Notes: generated by a model from the sequence alone, not told the origin. A stretch of 64,000 nt of DNA from Bacillota bacterium (GCA_023426005.1 JAFABO010000221.1:1-64000), one strand, 5' to 3'; positions 44,512-54,088 are shown, numbered from the stretch's first letter. Numbers and translations: made by a program.

Positions 44512-45465
44512 TTAATTGTCCCTGTTGGCCAAAACTGCAAACACTATAATAACGCCCTTTAATATCATCTGCGGATATGATGCTATACCCATGAGGTTCA
44601 TTATATTTATCAGTACTCCCATCAGGAATGCACCTATCAGTGTCTTCGTAACACTGCCCACACCGCCGGATAAGCTTGCACCGCCCACAACAACAGCTGC
44701 AATTGCATCAAGCTCATAGCCCTCTCCAACTGTTGCGGTTCCCATACTGAGCCTGCCTGCCAGGATCATTCCGGCTATGCCAAAGAGCAGTCCGCCCAGA
44801 GCATAGGTTATCACAAGATATTTTTTTACGTTTATTCCTGCAAGCCTTGCAGTCTCGGCATTTCCTCCAATAGCATAAATACCCCTGCCATATTTGGTTT
44901 TTCTTAAAATGACTGCAAACACTACAAAAATCAATGCAAGTATAATAACCGGAATTGGTATTCCCCAAAGATTCCCCTGTATGAATTTAGGGAGAAAGGT
45001 TCCGTCTATTCTTCTGTTTTGTCCTACCTGATACATGTAGGCAACACCTTTTAAAATGGTCATCATTGCAAGAGTTGCAATGAACGGGGCAACTTTGGCA
45101 TAGGCCACCAATATCCCCGAAACAATTCCAAACACAATACATAACAGAATTACAAGAATTATTGCAATTATTCCATACCCGTCCTGTATAAAGCCGGCTG
45201 TGAAGCACACCGATACCACGACAAAGGAGCCCACCGACAGATCAATTCCACCGGTTATGACTATCAGCAGCATACCGATAGCACATATTGCATAAATAGA
45301 ATTCTGAAGAAGTACCGTTTTAATGTTGCTGACAGTTAAAAAGGCGGGCGAAGCAAGTGATCCATATATCAGCAATATGACAAATGCAATAATTACGAAG
45401 TTTTCCTTGGCAAATCTTGTAACAGCTTTCAGCTTTTGATTTTGATTGGATTTTATAAGTTCCAT
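44512..45465 (-). CDS. Ribose-type ABC transporter permease (RbsC-like)
   Basis: A 317-aa permease of the RbsC/XylH group with 8-10 hydrophobic segments. Recognised by IVITGGIDLSVGSFVVVS, YAIGGNAETARLAGINVKKY and VVVGGASLSGGVGSV. It works with the RbsA-like ATPase 13 bases upstream and the lipoprotein upstream of that. The ATG at 45465 follows AAAGGAG. Symbol not assigned because the sugar is unknown. Confidence 0.92.
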   Translation of the reverse strand: MELIKSNQNQKLKAVTRFAKENFVIIAFVILLIYGSLASPAFLTVSNIKTVLLQNSIYAICAIGMLLIVITGGIDLSVGSFVVVSVCFTAGFIQDGYGIIAIILVILLCIVFGIVSGILVAYAKVAPFIATLAMMTILKGVAYMYQVGQNRRIDGTFLPKFIQGNLWGIPIPVIILALIFVVFAVILRKTKYGRGIYAIGGNAETARLAGINVKKYLVITYALGGLLFGIAGMILAGRLSMGTATVGEGYELDAIAAVVVGGASLSGGVGSVTKTLIGAFLMGVLINIMNLMGIASYPQMILKGVIIVFAVLANRDN

Positions 45466-45478
45466 TTGATACACTCCT

Positions 45479-47029
45479 TTATGCGGTAATAGTTCCGGTT
45501 GCATAGCTCATGATGTTCACTTCAGACAGCTCTTCTTTTTTCAGCTCGCCTGAAAGCTTTCCTTCTCGCATAACATATACTCTGTCACTCATTCCTATTA
45601 CCTCAGGCAGGTCAGAGGATATCATTATTACTGAAACACCAGCCTTTGCAAGGTTTTTCATAATTGTATATATTTCGAATTTGGCCCCGACATCCACACC
45701 TCTGGTCGGTTCGTCGAGAATGAGAATTTTAGGCATGGTAGCCAGCCACTTGCCTATTACAACCTTCTGCTGATTACCTCCGCTCAGACTGCTGACCTTG
45801 TTCTGTACATTGGCGGTTTTGATTTTAAGTCTGTCAACAAGGTCCAATACCAGCTGTGTTTCCCTTTCTTTGTTCAGAAGTCTATTTTTTGTAATCCTGT
45901 TTAATGCGGCCAGAGATGAATTGAAGGCAACGGATTTTGAAAGAATCAGGCCATTTCCTTTCCTGTCTTCTGTTATAAAGCCTATACCGCTGTTAATGGA
46001 CTGTTTTGGACTTTTTAATTCCACCCTTTTGTCTTCAATAAAAACATTGCCTTTACCTTTTTTTACATAGGCCCCCACCACGGCGCTCATGAGCTCGGTA
46101 CGCCCGGCACCCAGTAATCCCGAAATGCCAACGATCTCACCCTCCCGGAATTCCATTGTCACATCGTCAACAATTTTTTTATCGTGATAGGTCGGATGTT
46201 CAACAGAAAAGTTTTCTATCTTCATAATGGTTTTCCCGGCCTGGGTTTCATCCTGCGGATAAAACTCCTGCATTTCTCTTCCTATCATATACGACACCAG
46301 GTCGCGGTGAGTCATGTCGGAGGTCTTTTGTGTGGTTATCATTTTGCCGTCCCTCATGACTGAGATAGTATCTGTCAGTTCAAATATTTCCTCCAGCCTG
46401 TGGCTGATATATATGATAGTTATTCCGTGCTTCTTTAAATCTCTTAAAATTTCGAACAAAAAGCTTATTTCTCTTCCTGTCAACGGTGCTGTGGGCTCAT
46501 CCAGGATCATTACCCTGCCCCCCAGATTGATAGCCTTGGCTATTTCAATCAGTTGCTGCTGTCCGATGCTCAAATACTTTACCTTTGTATGCACATCTAT
46601 TTCGAGAGATAATTTTTTGAGTGTCTCTTCGGCCAGCTCAAAGGTTTTTTTCCAATCCACCATACCTTTCTCTTGAGGCATGTTGCCAAGGAACATATTC
46701 TCGGCAACGCTCAGCTCGGGAATTAAAGCCAATTCCTGATGCACCATCACTATGCCCTCTTCATTTGCATCCTTTGGGCTGCTCAGCTTCAGTTCCTTTC
46801 CATTCATGCATATTGTCCCCTCATAGGTGCTGTGTGAATATTTTCCGCCGAGTATATTCATCAGGGTGGACTTTCCGGCACCGTTTTCTCCGATCAGCGC
46901 ATGTATGTCCCCCATATTGACCGATAAGGAAACATCGTCCAGAGCCTTTACGCCTGAAAAAGCCTTAGTTATATTTTTCATCTGAATCGTACAGGATATT
47001 TCACATGCGTTTTGACATAACTTTTCCAC
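45479..47029 (-). CDS. Ribose-type ABC transporter ATPase (RbsA-like, two NBDs)
   Basis: A 516-aa tandem ATPase. NBD1 has Walker A GENGAGKST, signature LSIGQQQ and Walker B VMILDEPTAPL. NBD2 has the usual degenerate Walker A of RbsA proteins (GLLGAGRTE), signature LSGGNQQKV and Walker B ILILDEPTRGVDVG. The GTG at 47029 is chosen because AGGGGAG lies 6 bases before it; the long in-frame extension to 47152 has no family similarity. Contrast with the pseudo-ATPase at 54105-55532. Confidence 0.92.
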   Translation of the reverse strand: MEKLCQNACEISCTIQMKNITKAFSGVKALDDVSLSVNMGDIHALIGENGAGKSTLMNILGGKYSHSTYEGTICMNGKELKLSSPKDANEEGIVMVHQELALIPELSVAENMFLGNMPQEKGMVDWKKTFELAEETLKKLSLEIDVHTKVKYLSIGQQQLIEIAKAINLGGRVMILDEPTAPLTGREISFLFEILRDLKKHGITIIYISHRLEEIFELTDTISVMRDGKMITTQKTSDMTHRDLVSYMIGREMQEFYPQDETQAGKTIMKIENFSVEHPTYHDKKIVDDVTMEFREGEIVGISGLLGAGRTELMSAVVGAYVKKGKGNVFIEDKRVELKSPKQSINSGIGFITEDRKGNGLILSKSVAFNSSLAALNRITKNRLLNKERETQLVLDLVDRLKIKTANVQNKVSSLSGGNQQKVVIGKWLATMPKILILDEPTRGVDVGAKFEIYTIMKNLAKAGVSVIMISSDLPEVIGMSDRVYVMREGKLSGELKKEELSEVNIMSYATGTITA

Positions 47030-47144
47030 AAACATCTCCCCTATATTATTTGATGAAAAGGGAGTGCCACAAAACCAAATCAATTGTAATACATGTAAAA
47101 AATGCTGCAGTGTTCGTACCGCCTCAATAGCCGGATAGCCCCAA

Positions 47145-47210
47145 AAGTACACGCCTGAAATTTTTGCAGTTCATCACAGGTGTTTCTCCTGTAATTTCAG
47201 GTATGTACTT
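47145..47210 (-). promoter_or_regulatory. Hairpin between binding-protein and ATPase genes
   Basis: 47145-47162 pairs with 47193-47210: 16 of 18 positions match and the rest can form G-U pairs. An inner ACAGG/CCTGT stem is also present. It lies in the 304-bp gap between the RbsB-like and RbsA-like genes; I see no gene in that gap. Confidence 0.6.
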
Positions 47211-47333
47211 TTAATGGAGCTCTCCATTTATTGAAGCTGTACTCGCGCACTGTATCCGGTATTAATTCATGTATTGCATTTGTCCCATTTTGAGACAGCC
47301 CCTTCTTATGACTGTTTTAGCATTTTTCTAATA

Positions 47334-48467
47334 TTAATACTGGGATTTTTCATCATACACCTTATCAACATTGGCTTTGTTGTATAAAGTATTTGGTACA
47401 TAGAAGGTTGCAGGGGTTGTAACTCCCTTTGCCTGCTTTGCTGCTAGATATACAGCCCATTTACCCATCATTCTGGGATCGTTTGCAACTGTTGAAACTA
47501 TGCCCTTGTCTCCGTCCTTTATCCATTTAAGAACTGACTTTCTTGCATCTATTGAGGTTACAAGTATCTGTCCTGACTTGTTTATGGAGTCAAGTGCGGC
47601 CACAACTCCCTGGGCTCCTCCGTCACAGGCACTGAATATTACATCAATATCGGGGTTTGCCTGCAGAGCGTCAAGGGTTTGATTCATTGCAGGTTCAGGC
47701 TGCCAGTTATAATATCTGTAAGCCACAATTTTAAGATTGGATTTGCCGTACTTTTCAAGCATGTAATCGTTATAGCCTGCCAGCATTCCCCAACGCCTGA
47801 GGTCGGATTCCTGCTCCTGGGCTGCTGCTGAAAGCACAAGTGCCTTAACTTCGGCTTTCCAGCCGTTTTTTTCATCATAGGACTTTGCAAGTTCGAAGCC
47901 CGCTTTATATCCGCTGTTTTCAACATCACAGGATACAAAGGTGAACGGCGCTCCCTGGGCGTCCAGAGCACAGTTGACAACCGTAAGCGGTATATTGGCT
48001 TCATGCACCTTGGATACTGCCGGAAGTACTCCTGTCGAATGGAAAGGATTGATTATCATTGCGTCAGGTTTTACATTTACGAGTGTTTCAATGTCCGCCA
48101 GCTGCTGGGCCAGATCGTTTCCGGCATCATAAACCGTAAGCTTTATTCCCAGGTGTTCGGCCTCCATCTTAGCCAGTCTTACCAACTGCTCCCACCATTC
48201 GGAGCCGGCTATATTTCTCTGGGAAAACCCGATAGATAAACCTTTAAATTCGTCTTTTTCACCAAGCATTGCTTCGGGAAGGGCTTCCAATTGTTCCTTT
48301 GTTGCTGAAAAAACTCCGCTTTTTTGTGCCGGCTGTGTTGTTGATACATTAGTTGCGGCACCTGCCGTGCCGTCATCTGTTGAAGCAGGTTGCCCCGAAC
48401 TGCAGCCTATTGCCAGGGTTGCCAACAAACTGATGCTTAATACAAGACTCACCAATCTCTTTTTCAT
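47334..48467 (-). CDS. Ribose-type sugar-binding lipoprotein (RbsB-like)
   Basis: A 377-aa periplasmic-binding-protein-like lipoprotein (family PBP1, RbsB type). Signal LSISLLATLAIGCSSGQ with lipobox Cys about 22, then a Thr/Ser/Gln-rich linker. The mature part has IGFSQRNIAGSEWWEQLVRLA and DAMIINPFHSTGVLPAV. It is larger than E. coli RbsB. It delivers the (unknown) substrate to the RbsA/RbsC pair downstream. Its gene is 45 bases behind the glycyl-radical subunit gene. The ATG at 48467 follows GAGGGGG. Confidence 0.92.
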   Translation of the reverse strand: MKKRLVSLVLSISLLATLAIGCSSGQPASTDDGTAGAATNVSTTQPAQKSGVFSATKEQLEALPEAMLGEKDEFKGLSIGFSQRNIAGSEWWEQLVRLAKMEAEHLGIKLTVYDAGNDLAQQLADIETLVNVKPDAMIINPFHSTGVLPAVSKVHEANIPLTVVNCALDAQGAPFTFVSCDVENSGYKAGFELAKSYDEKNGWKAEVKALVLSAAAQEQESDLRRWGMLAGYNDYMLEKYGKSNLKIVAYRYYNWQPEPAMNQTLDALQANPDIDVIFSACDGGAQGVVAALDSINKSGQILVTSIDARKSVLKWIKDGDKGIVSTVANDPRMMGKWAVYLAAKQAKGVTTPATFYVPNTLYNKANVDKVYDEKSQY

Positions 48468-48512
48468 TATTATTTTCCCCCTCAAAACTAATTATTTGAA
48501 TTTATTTTATGA

Positions 48513-48764
48513 CTAAAGTTTTTCTTCGGTACGTTCGATAATATCCTGCTGAACCTCTTTGGAAAGCTGTGTGAAATATGCGCTGTAACCGGCAACTCTC
48601 ACCAGAAGATTTGCATATTTTTCAGGGTCTTCCTGGGCCTCCAGAAGCGTTTTCTTACTTACTATATTAAACTGCATTTGTGAGCCCCCTGCCGCAAAGT
48701 AACGGTCTATAAGGCTGACGAAACGTTTTAAACCATCGTTCTTATTTACGGTGATTTCAGACAT
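48513..48764 (-). CDS. Glycyl radical small subunit of a split GRE
   Basis: An 83-aa protein consisting only of the C-terminal glycyl radical domain. Residues 10-83 align with the end of pyruvate formate-lyase-like enzymes: GGSQMQFNIV, LLEAQEDPEKYANLLVRVAG and YSAYFTQLSKEVQQDII. The radical-bearing Gly59 is in RVAGYSAY. It has its own strong ribosome binding site (AAGGAGGATCAGCC) and a new 9-residue start (MSEITVNKN), and lies 120 bases behind the large subunit gene, which lacks exactly this domain. E. coli YfiD/GrcA is a stand-alone domain of this kind, but there as a spare part for an intact PFL; here it should be an obligatory subunit. Confidence 0.9.
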   Translation of the reverse strand: MSEITVNKNDGLKRFVSLIDRYFAAGGSQMQFNIVSKKTLLEAQEDPEKYANLLVRVAGYSAYFTQLSKEVQQDIIERTEEKL

Positions 48765-48884
48765 GGCTGATCCTCCTTTTTCATTAAATTAGCAATATAT
48801 TTTAATATTTAATTTTTAATAATTGGACATTATTCGGCTGTCTGTTTGTCAATAATTTGTTTACATAATGTATCACAAAATACT

Positions 48885-51119
48885 CTATACCAAATCAGCA
48901 GGGCTGAATTTCATATTATATAATGAGCCGCAGGAAAGTAAAATATTATTGAGTTTTGCTACTGAAGCTATTGCGGCTGTGGGACCTTTTATATCGGTAC
49001 CGCGCATGGGGGACTGTCCGTCTGCAACTGCGGTATAAGCTTCTCTTCCGTCGGGTGTTGCACCGCAAACCTTGCCGAATGGGGTATTACTTGAAACCGT
49101 ACTTGTGGAGCAGTGCAAGGTTCCACCTATGGGTCCCCTTCCATAGCGGGTATTCTTGTAGGATACCAGTTCATTGGCCACAGCTGCAAGCATCTCACGG
49201 GCGATCTCATCCACTTCGTCTATATCGTTGCCGTATTTTGGAGCCTGGAGGCACATGGCCTTGATCTGAACACCAGAAGGATCGGTACTCATATCACCGA
49301 AGTTAGTTTCAAGTGCGTGCTTCAATTGTGCACCAGTTATGACCTTATCGTCAAACACCAATTTCTTGATGGCATACAAACTATTGGCAACATTTGCAGT
49401 ACCTATTGTCTGCTGACCTGTGAGATCGTACTTTGCCCCGCCCTGCTTTATGGGTTTTCCTCTTGGGATAGTGGTTGTGGGACAGCCGAATATGGCAGCC
49501 ATAGGTTCGTCAAGGGTTTCCTCCCATACCTGGTCAATTGTATTTTCCAGAATTGCCTCCATTTTCACGTAATAGGCCAGCTGGTCAAGATATGCTTCCC
49601 TGACCTCTTCAAAGCTTTCAAAGGTTGAGAGATCTTTTCCGTTCTTATTCCGGTGCAGGCATATTCCTGTTCTTGGATCAGTTCCGTTATACAGTGACAT
49701 TTCAAGGATTTTTGTGCAGTTGAGCCATGCACCGCCTGTTCTTCCTCCCAGCAAGCCGGCTGTTCCCGGCTCGACACAGCCGATTACACAGTAGTCATAG
49801 GCGTCATTCAACTCATATCCCCTGTTCATCAAGGCCGGTATATAGGTTTCATCATTAAATATTGACGGAAGACCTGTTCCCAGTCTGATTACTTCGGCAA
49901 CCTTCATTTTAAACTCAAAGGGAGTATTGCGGTGGAAACGGACTGTAAGTGACGGCTGAGGCACCCTTGTATTGAAGGTTGCATCAAGGCAGATATAGCT
50001 CAGTTCATTTGTAGCATCGCACTTCTTTACCGGATGCTGTCCGCCTATGGTAAGGTTCTGGAACATGGGAACGCCTCTGTAGAAGTCTGTATCCACCCAG
50101 CTTCTCACCTTGTTGCAGGTATATATCTGAAGAAAGAAGTTTTCTGTCAGCTCAAGGGCAAGGTCACGGGTAAGTGAACCGTCTGCCAGTCCCTTCTTAT
50201 ATAGCGGATACATAAATTGATCGTATCTTCCGAAGGAAACTCCGGCACCATTGTCTTCAATCTGAATACAGATGTGTACCAAAATTATGAACTGGAGTGC
50301 TTCCCTGAAGTTTTGCGCCGGATAGCGCGGAATCCTTCTGCAGATTTCAGCCATTTCATTCAGTTCTCTTTTTCTTGCCACATCTGCTTCCTGGGCTGCC
50401 ATCTTTTCAGCCAGCCCGGCATATCTTTCGGCAAACTTGATAATTGCATTTGCACTTATCAGAGCTGCGTCATAGAAGTCCTTCTTTTTAATTGCATCAG
50501 GTTCATTCCAGTTAATTTCATCCAATTTCTTCCGGCATTCATCAATTATATATTGGACACCATGGGTAAAGAGAAATTCATGATCCGGTGCATAGTGACC
50601 GTCTCCTCCCTGGAAATAGGTCCCGATATCGGCCGCCTTCAAATCGTAATGCGTAGCCAGGGCATCTTTAGGCAATCTGGCCCTCAGTGTATCGGTATGT
50701 GTTTTTCCAGCCCACCAGTCGCACATGGACTTTATTACAGGCTTGTCTTCTTCCCTCAGAATATATTTGTCGGCAGGTCTTTCATCAGGAAAATAAGGAT
50801 TCCCCTTTATAAGCTCCTCCTCGACCCATTCTACTTCAAACTCGGGAAACAGCGGAGCCCATCTTGGTTTTGATGCCTGGTTTCCAATGAACAGGCTGCC
50901 CGGCATAATGTATATACTCATATTTTGAAGTACATGGTCAATTGCTTTTGCTCTTTTAACTATTGCGGGCAGACTCATATTGTCCCTATAAAATTCTGTC
51001 AGGTAATGACCTCTCTCCGGACAAATACCATAAGCAAATGATGTCACATATTTATGCAATCTGTCGATTCGCTCTGATCTGACCGGCTGAGTGTCATTTT
51101 GAAATGATCCAAGTGCCAT
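48885..51119 (-). CDS. Large subunit of a split glycyl radical enzyme (eliminase class)
   Basis: A 744-aa GRE barrel protein. The active-site Cys448 and Glu450 lie in VIGCVEPG, the Cys-x-Glu arrangement of dehydratase/lyase-type GREs (glycerol/diol dehydratases, choline and isethionate lyases), not the Cys-Cys of pyruvate formate-lyase. The chain stops at NMKFSPADLV, just where full-length GREs continue into the glycyl radical domain, which is encoded by the next gene. Start at 51119 (MALGSFQND) with AGGAGG upstream. Substrate unknown; linkage to a sugar importer suggests a sugar, polyol or sugar-derived ether or diol. Confidence 0.9.
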   Translation of the reverse strand: MALGSFQNDTQPVRSERIDRLHKYVTSFAYGICPERGHYLTEFYRDNMSLPAIVKRAKAIDHVLQNMSIYIMPGSLFIGNQASKPRWAPLFPEFEVEWVEEELIKGNPYFPDERPADKYILREEDKPVIKSMCDWWAGKTHTDTLRARLPKDALATHYDLKAADIGTYFQGGDGHYAPDHEFLFTHGVQYIIDECRKKLDEINWNEPDAIKKKDFYDAALISANAIIKFAERYAGLAEKMAAQEADVARKRELNEMAEICRRIPRYPAQNFREALQFIILVHICIQIEDNGAGVSFGRYDQFMYPLYKKGLADGSLTRDLALELTENFFLQIYTCNKVRSWVDTDFYRGVPMFQNLTIGGQHPVKKCDATNELSYICLDATFNTRVPQPSLTVRFHRNTPFEFKMKVAEVIRLGTGLPSIFNDETYIPALMNRGYELNDAYDYCVIGCVEPGTAGLLGGRTGGAWLNCTKILEMSLYNGTDPRTGICLHRNKNGKDLSTFESFEEVREAYLDQLAYYVKMEAILENTIDQVWEETLDEPMAAIFGCPTTTIPRGKPIKQGGAKYDLTGQQTIGTANVANSLYAIKKLVFDDKVITGAQLKHALETNFGDMSTDPSGVQIKAMCLQAPKYGNDIDEVDEIAREMLAAVANELVSYKNTRYGRGPIGGTLHCSTSTVSSNTPFGKVCGATPDGREAYTAVADGQSPMRGTDIKGPTAAIASVAKLNNILLSCGSLYNMKFSPADLV

Positions 51120-51457
51120 TTGTAGTCCTCCTTTTAGAAAATGTGATAGAATATTTATTTTGATTGATTCAGATTGTAAGATATGCACAAAAACCACCTT
51201 TGAGTTCCTATACCGCTTAGTGATTTCTTACAACACTATATTAGCATCTGAAGTTTTGTTTTAAAACTTAATATCTTTATATCAGGGAGTAACTTCTTTG
51301 GATGTTGTGACTTTTTGTATAATATCCATAGTTTATATATGTATTCTAAAAATTTTATAGTGTATAATGAACAATGAAATGAGATTAGCATTAAAATATC
51401 TGTAACTCCAAACACAGCAAATTAAATCCTTATACATTATTAGCGGGGGTAATGTCA
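51120..51457. other. 338-bp divergent regulatory region of the GRE and sensor operons
   Basis: No gene is visible. For the rightward regulator operon, TATAAT-like boxes occur at 51318-51323 and 51363-51368, each without a good -35. The leftward GRE promoter was not identified. This is the likely binding site of the response regulator encoded next door. Confidence 0.5.
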
Positions 51458-53068
51458 ATGCTAAAAGTTCTGATAGTAGATGATGAAATAAAAGTATGCA
51501 GATTGATCCAATGTCTTGTGGACTGGGAAGCCTTGGGCCTGGAGCTTATAGGGTTTGCACAGGATGGCCTGACTGCGCTTGATTATGTAAAGCAATATAG
51601 CCCCGATATTGTAATAACCGATATCAGAATGCCAAACTATGATGGCCTGGACCTGATAAAGAATTCACTGGAAATTAATAAAAATATACATTTCATAATC
51701 ATAAGCGGTTACAGTCAATTTGATTATGCCCAGAAGGCCATAAAATTCGGGGTAGACGATTATCTGCTGAAACCTGTTAAAAAGAAAGAATTGCTGCAAA
51801 CCCTTCAAAAGCTGATAACAAAGCATCAGGCACTAAAGGACAACCTTTCTGAAAAGGAAGAGATTAAAAAACAATTGACATTTACTGAAAAAAAGCTAAA
51901 AAGAAATTTTCTGAGTGAACTGCTGGAAAAAAGTATCTCTACTGCGGATAGCTCAGATCTGGATAAGATAAATAAACATTACCACTGTAATTTTGTCAGG
52001 GGTAACTTCCAACTGCTGATGATACAGCCGGTTATCAAAGCCTCAAATACCGACTCCCGTGTATATGAATTTGTTTTGTCAAAAATAAGGGATACGGTGG
52101 CTGAGGATCTTTCATTGTTCAGCGAGGTTATTTCCATAGTTAGAAGTGATTATGTTTACTGCCTTATAAATGGAACCGATGAAGAGTTTTCCAGGCTTCG
52201 CAAGCAGTTGAAGAAGTTCAGAACCACCATCCTGGAATTAAAAGATGTCATTGGTCATTTCAGTCTGTTTATTGCACTGAGCTCGGAAAAAAGTGATTTA
52301 AGCGGGATAAATGACTGTAAGCGCGAAGTGAGGATTGCAAATCTGAACAAGTTGATATCCGGTGCCGATTTATTGGAGTATACTAACATAAAACCAACCG
52401 CTGTCCGCTCGGAACAGATTGTTGACGGAAAATTCAGAAAAGAGTTTTTATTTAATATTGAGACCTTGAATCATGCCCAGCAAAAGATTTTATTTGACAA
52501 GCTGAAGCCGGACATCAAGTCAGTCGGTAACTTAACCGGTCAGCTTGTCTTTGATATCTATAAGGAGCTGATTGATTTATTTAAGTTCAGTATAAGGACT
52601 TACGGGATTATCATAAAAAATGAGAACCTCCTTGAAACACTGATGTATGACTTTTTTATGTACTGCTCTGTGGACGAGGTTTTTGACAATCTCCTGCAGA
52701 GGATTAATGAAAGTCTCGATACCTGGACTGCTGAAAAAAAATTGGAGAATTCAAAACCCATAAGGCTGGCAAAGCTGTTTATCAACGAAAACTATAACCA
52801 GGCACTTACCCTGGAGATAATCGGAGATAAAATAGGCTTTAACCCCACTTATTTTTCCAGTGTCTTTAAAAAGGAAACCGGTATGAATTTCGTGGATTAT
52901 ATTACCGAGATCCGTGTCCAGAATGCCAAACAAATCCTGGTTGACACCGATAAAAGCATTATTGATATATCCACCCAGGTGGGCTTTAATGACATAAAAT
53001 ATTTTACAAAGAAATTCAAAAAGTCTACCGGACTCAGCCCCACTGAATACCGAAAGCTGTATTCCTAA
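51458..53068 (+). CDS. YesN-type response regulator of the GRE locus
   Basis: A 536-aa regulator. Receiver domain with VDDE (7-10), phospho-acceptor Asp55 in IVITDIRMPNYDG, and Lys in LLKPVKKKE; a coiled middle region; and a C-terminal AraC-type DNA-binding domain (GFNPTYFSSVFKKETGMNF, VGFNDIKYFTKKFKKSTG, SPTEYRKLY). The ATG at 51458 fits GGGGG at 8 bases better than the ATG at 51452. First gene of an operon with a sensor kinase and a pseudo-ATPase, and divergent from the GRE operon, its most likely target. Confidence 0.92.
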   Translation: MLKVLIVDDEIKVCRLIQCLVDWEALGLELIGFAQDGLTALDYVKQYSPDIVITDIRMPNYDGLDLIKNSLEINKNIHFIIISGYSQFDYAQKAIKFGVDDYLLKPVKKKELLQTLQKLITKHQALKDNLSEKEEIKKQLTFTEKKLKRNFLSELLEKSISTADSSDLDKINKHYHCNFVRGNFQLLMIQPVIKASNTDSRVYEFVLSKIRDTVAEDLSLFSEVISIVRSDYVYCLINGTDEEFSRLRKQLKKFRTTILELKDVIGHFSLFIALSSEKSDLSGINDCKREVRIANLNKLISGADLLEYTNIKPTAVRSEQIVDGKFRKEFLFNIETLNHAQQKILFDKLKPDIKSVGNLTGQLVFDIYKELIDLFKFSIRTYGIIIKNENLLETLMYDFFMYCSVDEVFDNLLQRINESLDTWTAEKKLENSKPIRLAKLFINENYNQALTLEIIGDKIGFNPTYFSSVFKKETGMNFVDYITEIRVQNAKQILVDTDKSIIDISTQVGFNDIKYFTKKFKKSTGLSPTEYRKLYS

Positions 53069-53101
53069 AAACCCATTATATCCATTATGACAGGTGCGCA
53101 T

Positions 53102-54088
53102 ATGAAAAGAAAAACTGCCTTATCCACAAGAAGTACCCTGGCTTTTATTGTATTGATTTTAATGAATATTGCAGGAATTATTGCCGTTGAAGATTTAAAA
53201 TTTAAAGCGGTGATGACAATATTGCTGCTGTCGGTAACTTCCTGCTTTTATTATTTGCTTGTTCTGCCCTATTTGAATATTAAGAAGCAATATAAGATGT
53301 TTCTGAACGGCCAGGTATATGAAGAACTCTTTCAAAACCCCGACTACCTCACACCGGAGACAGTTAAGGTCATGGACCGTTTTCACTATCTGCTCAACAA
53401 ACAGGATGCTATCAATATGTCAAAAAAACAGGCTGAGTATCTGGCTCTGCAAAATCAGATAAATCCTCATTTCCTGTACAACACTCTTGAGGCCATCAGA
53501 GGGGATGCGCTGTATGCAGGTCTTGCAAGCATCGCCGAGACAACTGAAGCACTGGCCTCCTTCTTCCGGTACACCATAACTGATGTGGGCAACCTGGTTA
53601 CTCTGGAGGAGGAATTGGAAAATATAGAAAACTACTTTACTATACAGCAGTACAGATTTGGCGATAAATTCAAGTTGACCGTAAACTATCCCGAAAATGA
53701 GGATATCCTGTTAAATCAGGTGCCCAAGCTTACCCTGCAGCCAATCATCGAAAATGCAATCTTTCATGGACTAGAGGGAAAGTCCCGGGGCGGCAATATT
53801 TTTATAAGCATCGAAAGCACGAGGAAAAACCTGTTTATAAGTGTAAAGGATGACGGGCTGGGAATACCTTCCGAGGTATTGACTAAAATAAATGACTCTT
53901 TAGAGCGTGTGGCCGTCAGCTATGTTAATAGTGATAAGAAGAAATCCGGCGGAATCGCACTTAAGAACGTATGCAGAAGGATAAAACTCATATTCGGAGA
54001 CGAATATGGTGTCCATGTATACAGTACGGTAAATGTCGGAACGGATGTACGGCTTACACTTCCTAAAATTCCAAAGCATTCAGAATAG
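53102..54088 (+). CDS. LytS/YesM-type histidine kinase without an extracellular sensor domain
   Basis: A 328-aa kinase. Two close membrane helices (about 12-28 and 36-56) are joined by only about 8 residues, so there is almost no extracellular part. The cytoplasmic part has LALQNQINPHFLYNTLEAIRG (phospho-His), KLTLQPIIENAIFHGL (N box) and VKDDGLGIPSE (G box). No HAMP domain is evident. This intramembrane-sensing layout suggests the signal comes from a partner such as a transporter. It sits 33 bases after the response regulator and 16 bases before the RbsA-like pseudo-ATPase. Confidence 0.9.
   Translation: MKRKTALSTRSTLAFIVLILMNIAGIIAVEDLKFKAVMTILLLSVTSCFYYLLVLPYLNIKKQYKMFLNGQVYEELFQNPDYLTPETVKVMDRFHYLLNKQDAINMSKKQAEYLALQNQINPHFLYNTLEAIRGDALYAGLASIAETTEALASFFRYTITDVGNLVTLEEELENIENYFTIQQYRFGDKFKLTVNYPENEDILLNQVPKLTLQPIIENAIFHGLEGKSRGGNIFISIESTRKNLFISVKDDGLGIPSEVLTKINDSLERVAVSYVNSDKKKSGGIALKNVCRRIKLIFGDEYGVHVYSTVNVGTDVRLTLPKIPKHSE

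Noticed and set aside
47030..47152. N-terminal extension of the RbsA-like ATPase
   Set aside because: It has no RbsA similarity and no ribosome binding site, and it reaches the intercistronic region.
48765..48884. The possibility that the split GRE is a simple frameshift or nonsense mutation
   Set aside because: The 120 bases between the two frames do not continue the GRE chain, and the small gene has its own AAGGAGG site and a new N terminus. A single point change would not create this.
49113..50873. 171-aa and 218-aa open frames antisense to the GRE large subunit
   Set aside because: Both are fully covered by the conserved GRE coding sequence on the other strand.
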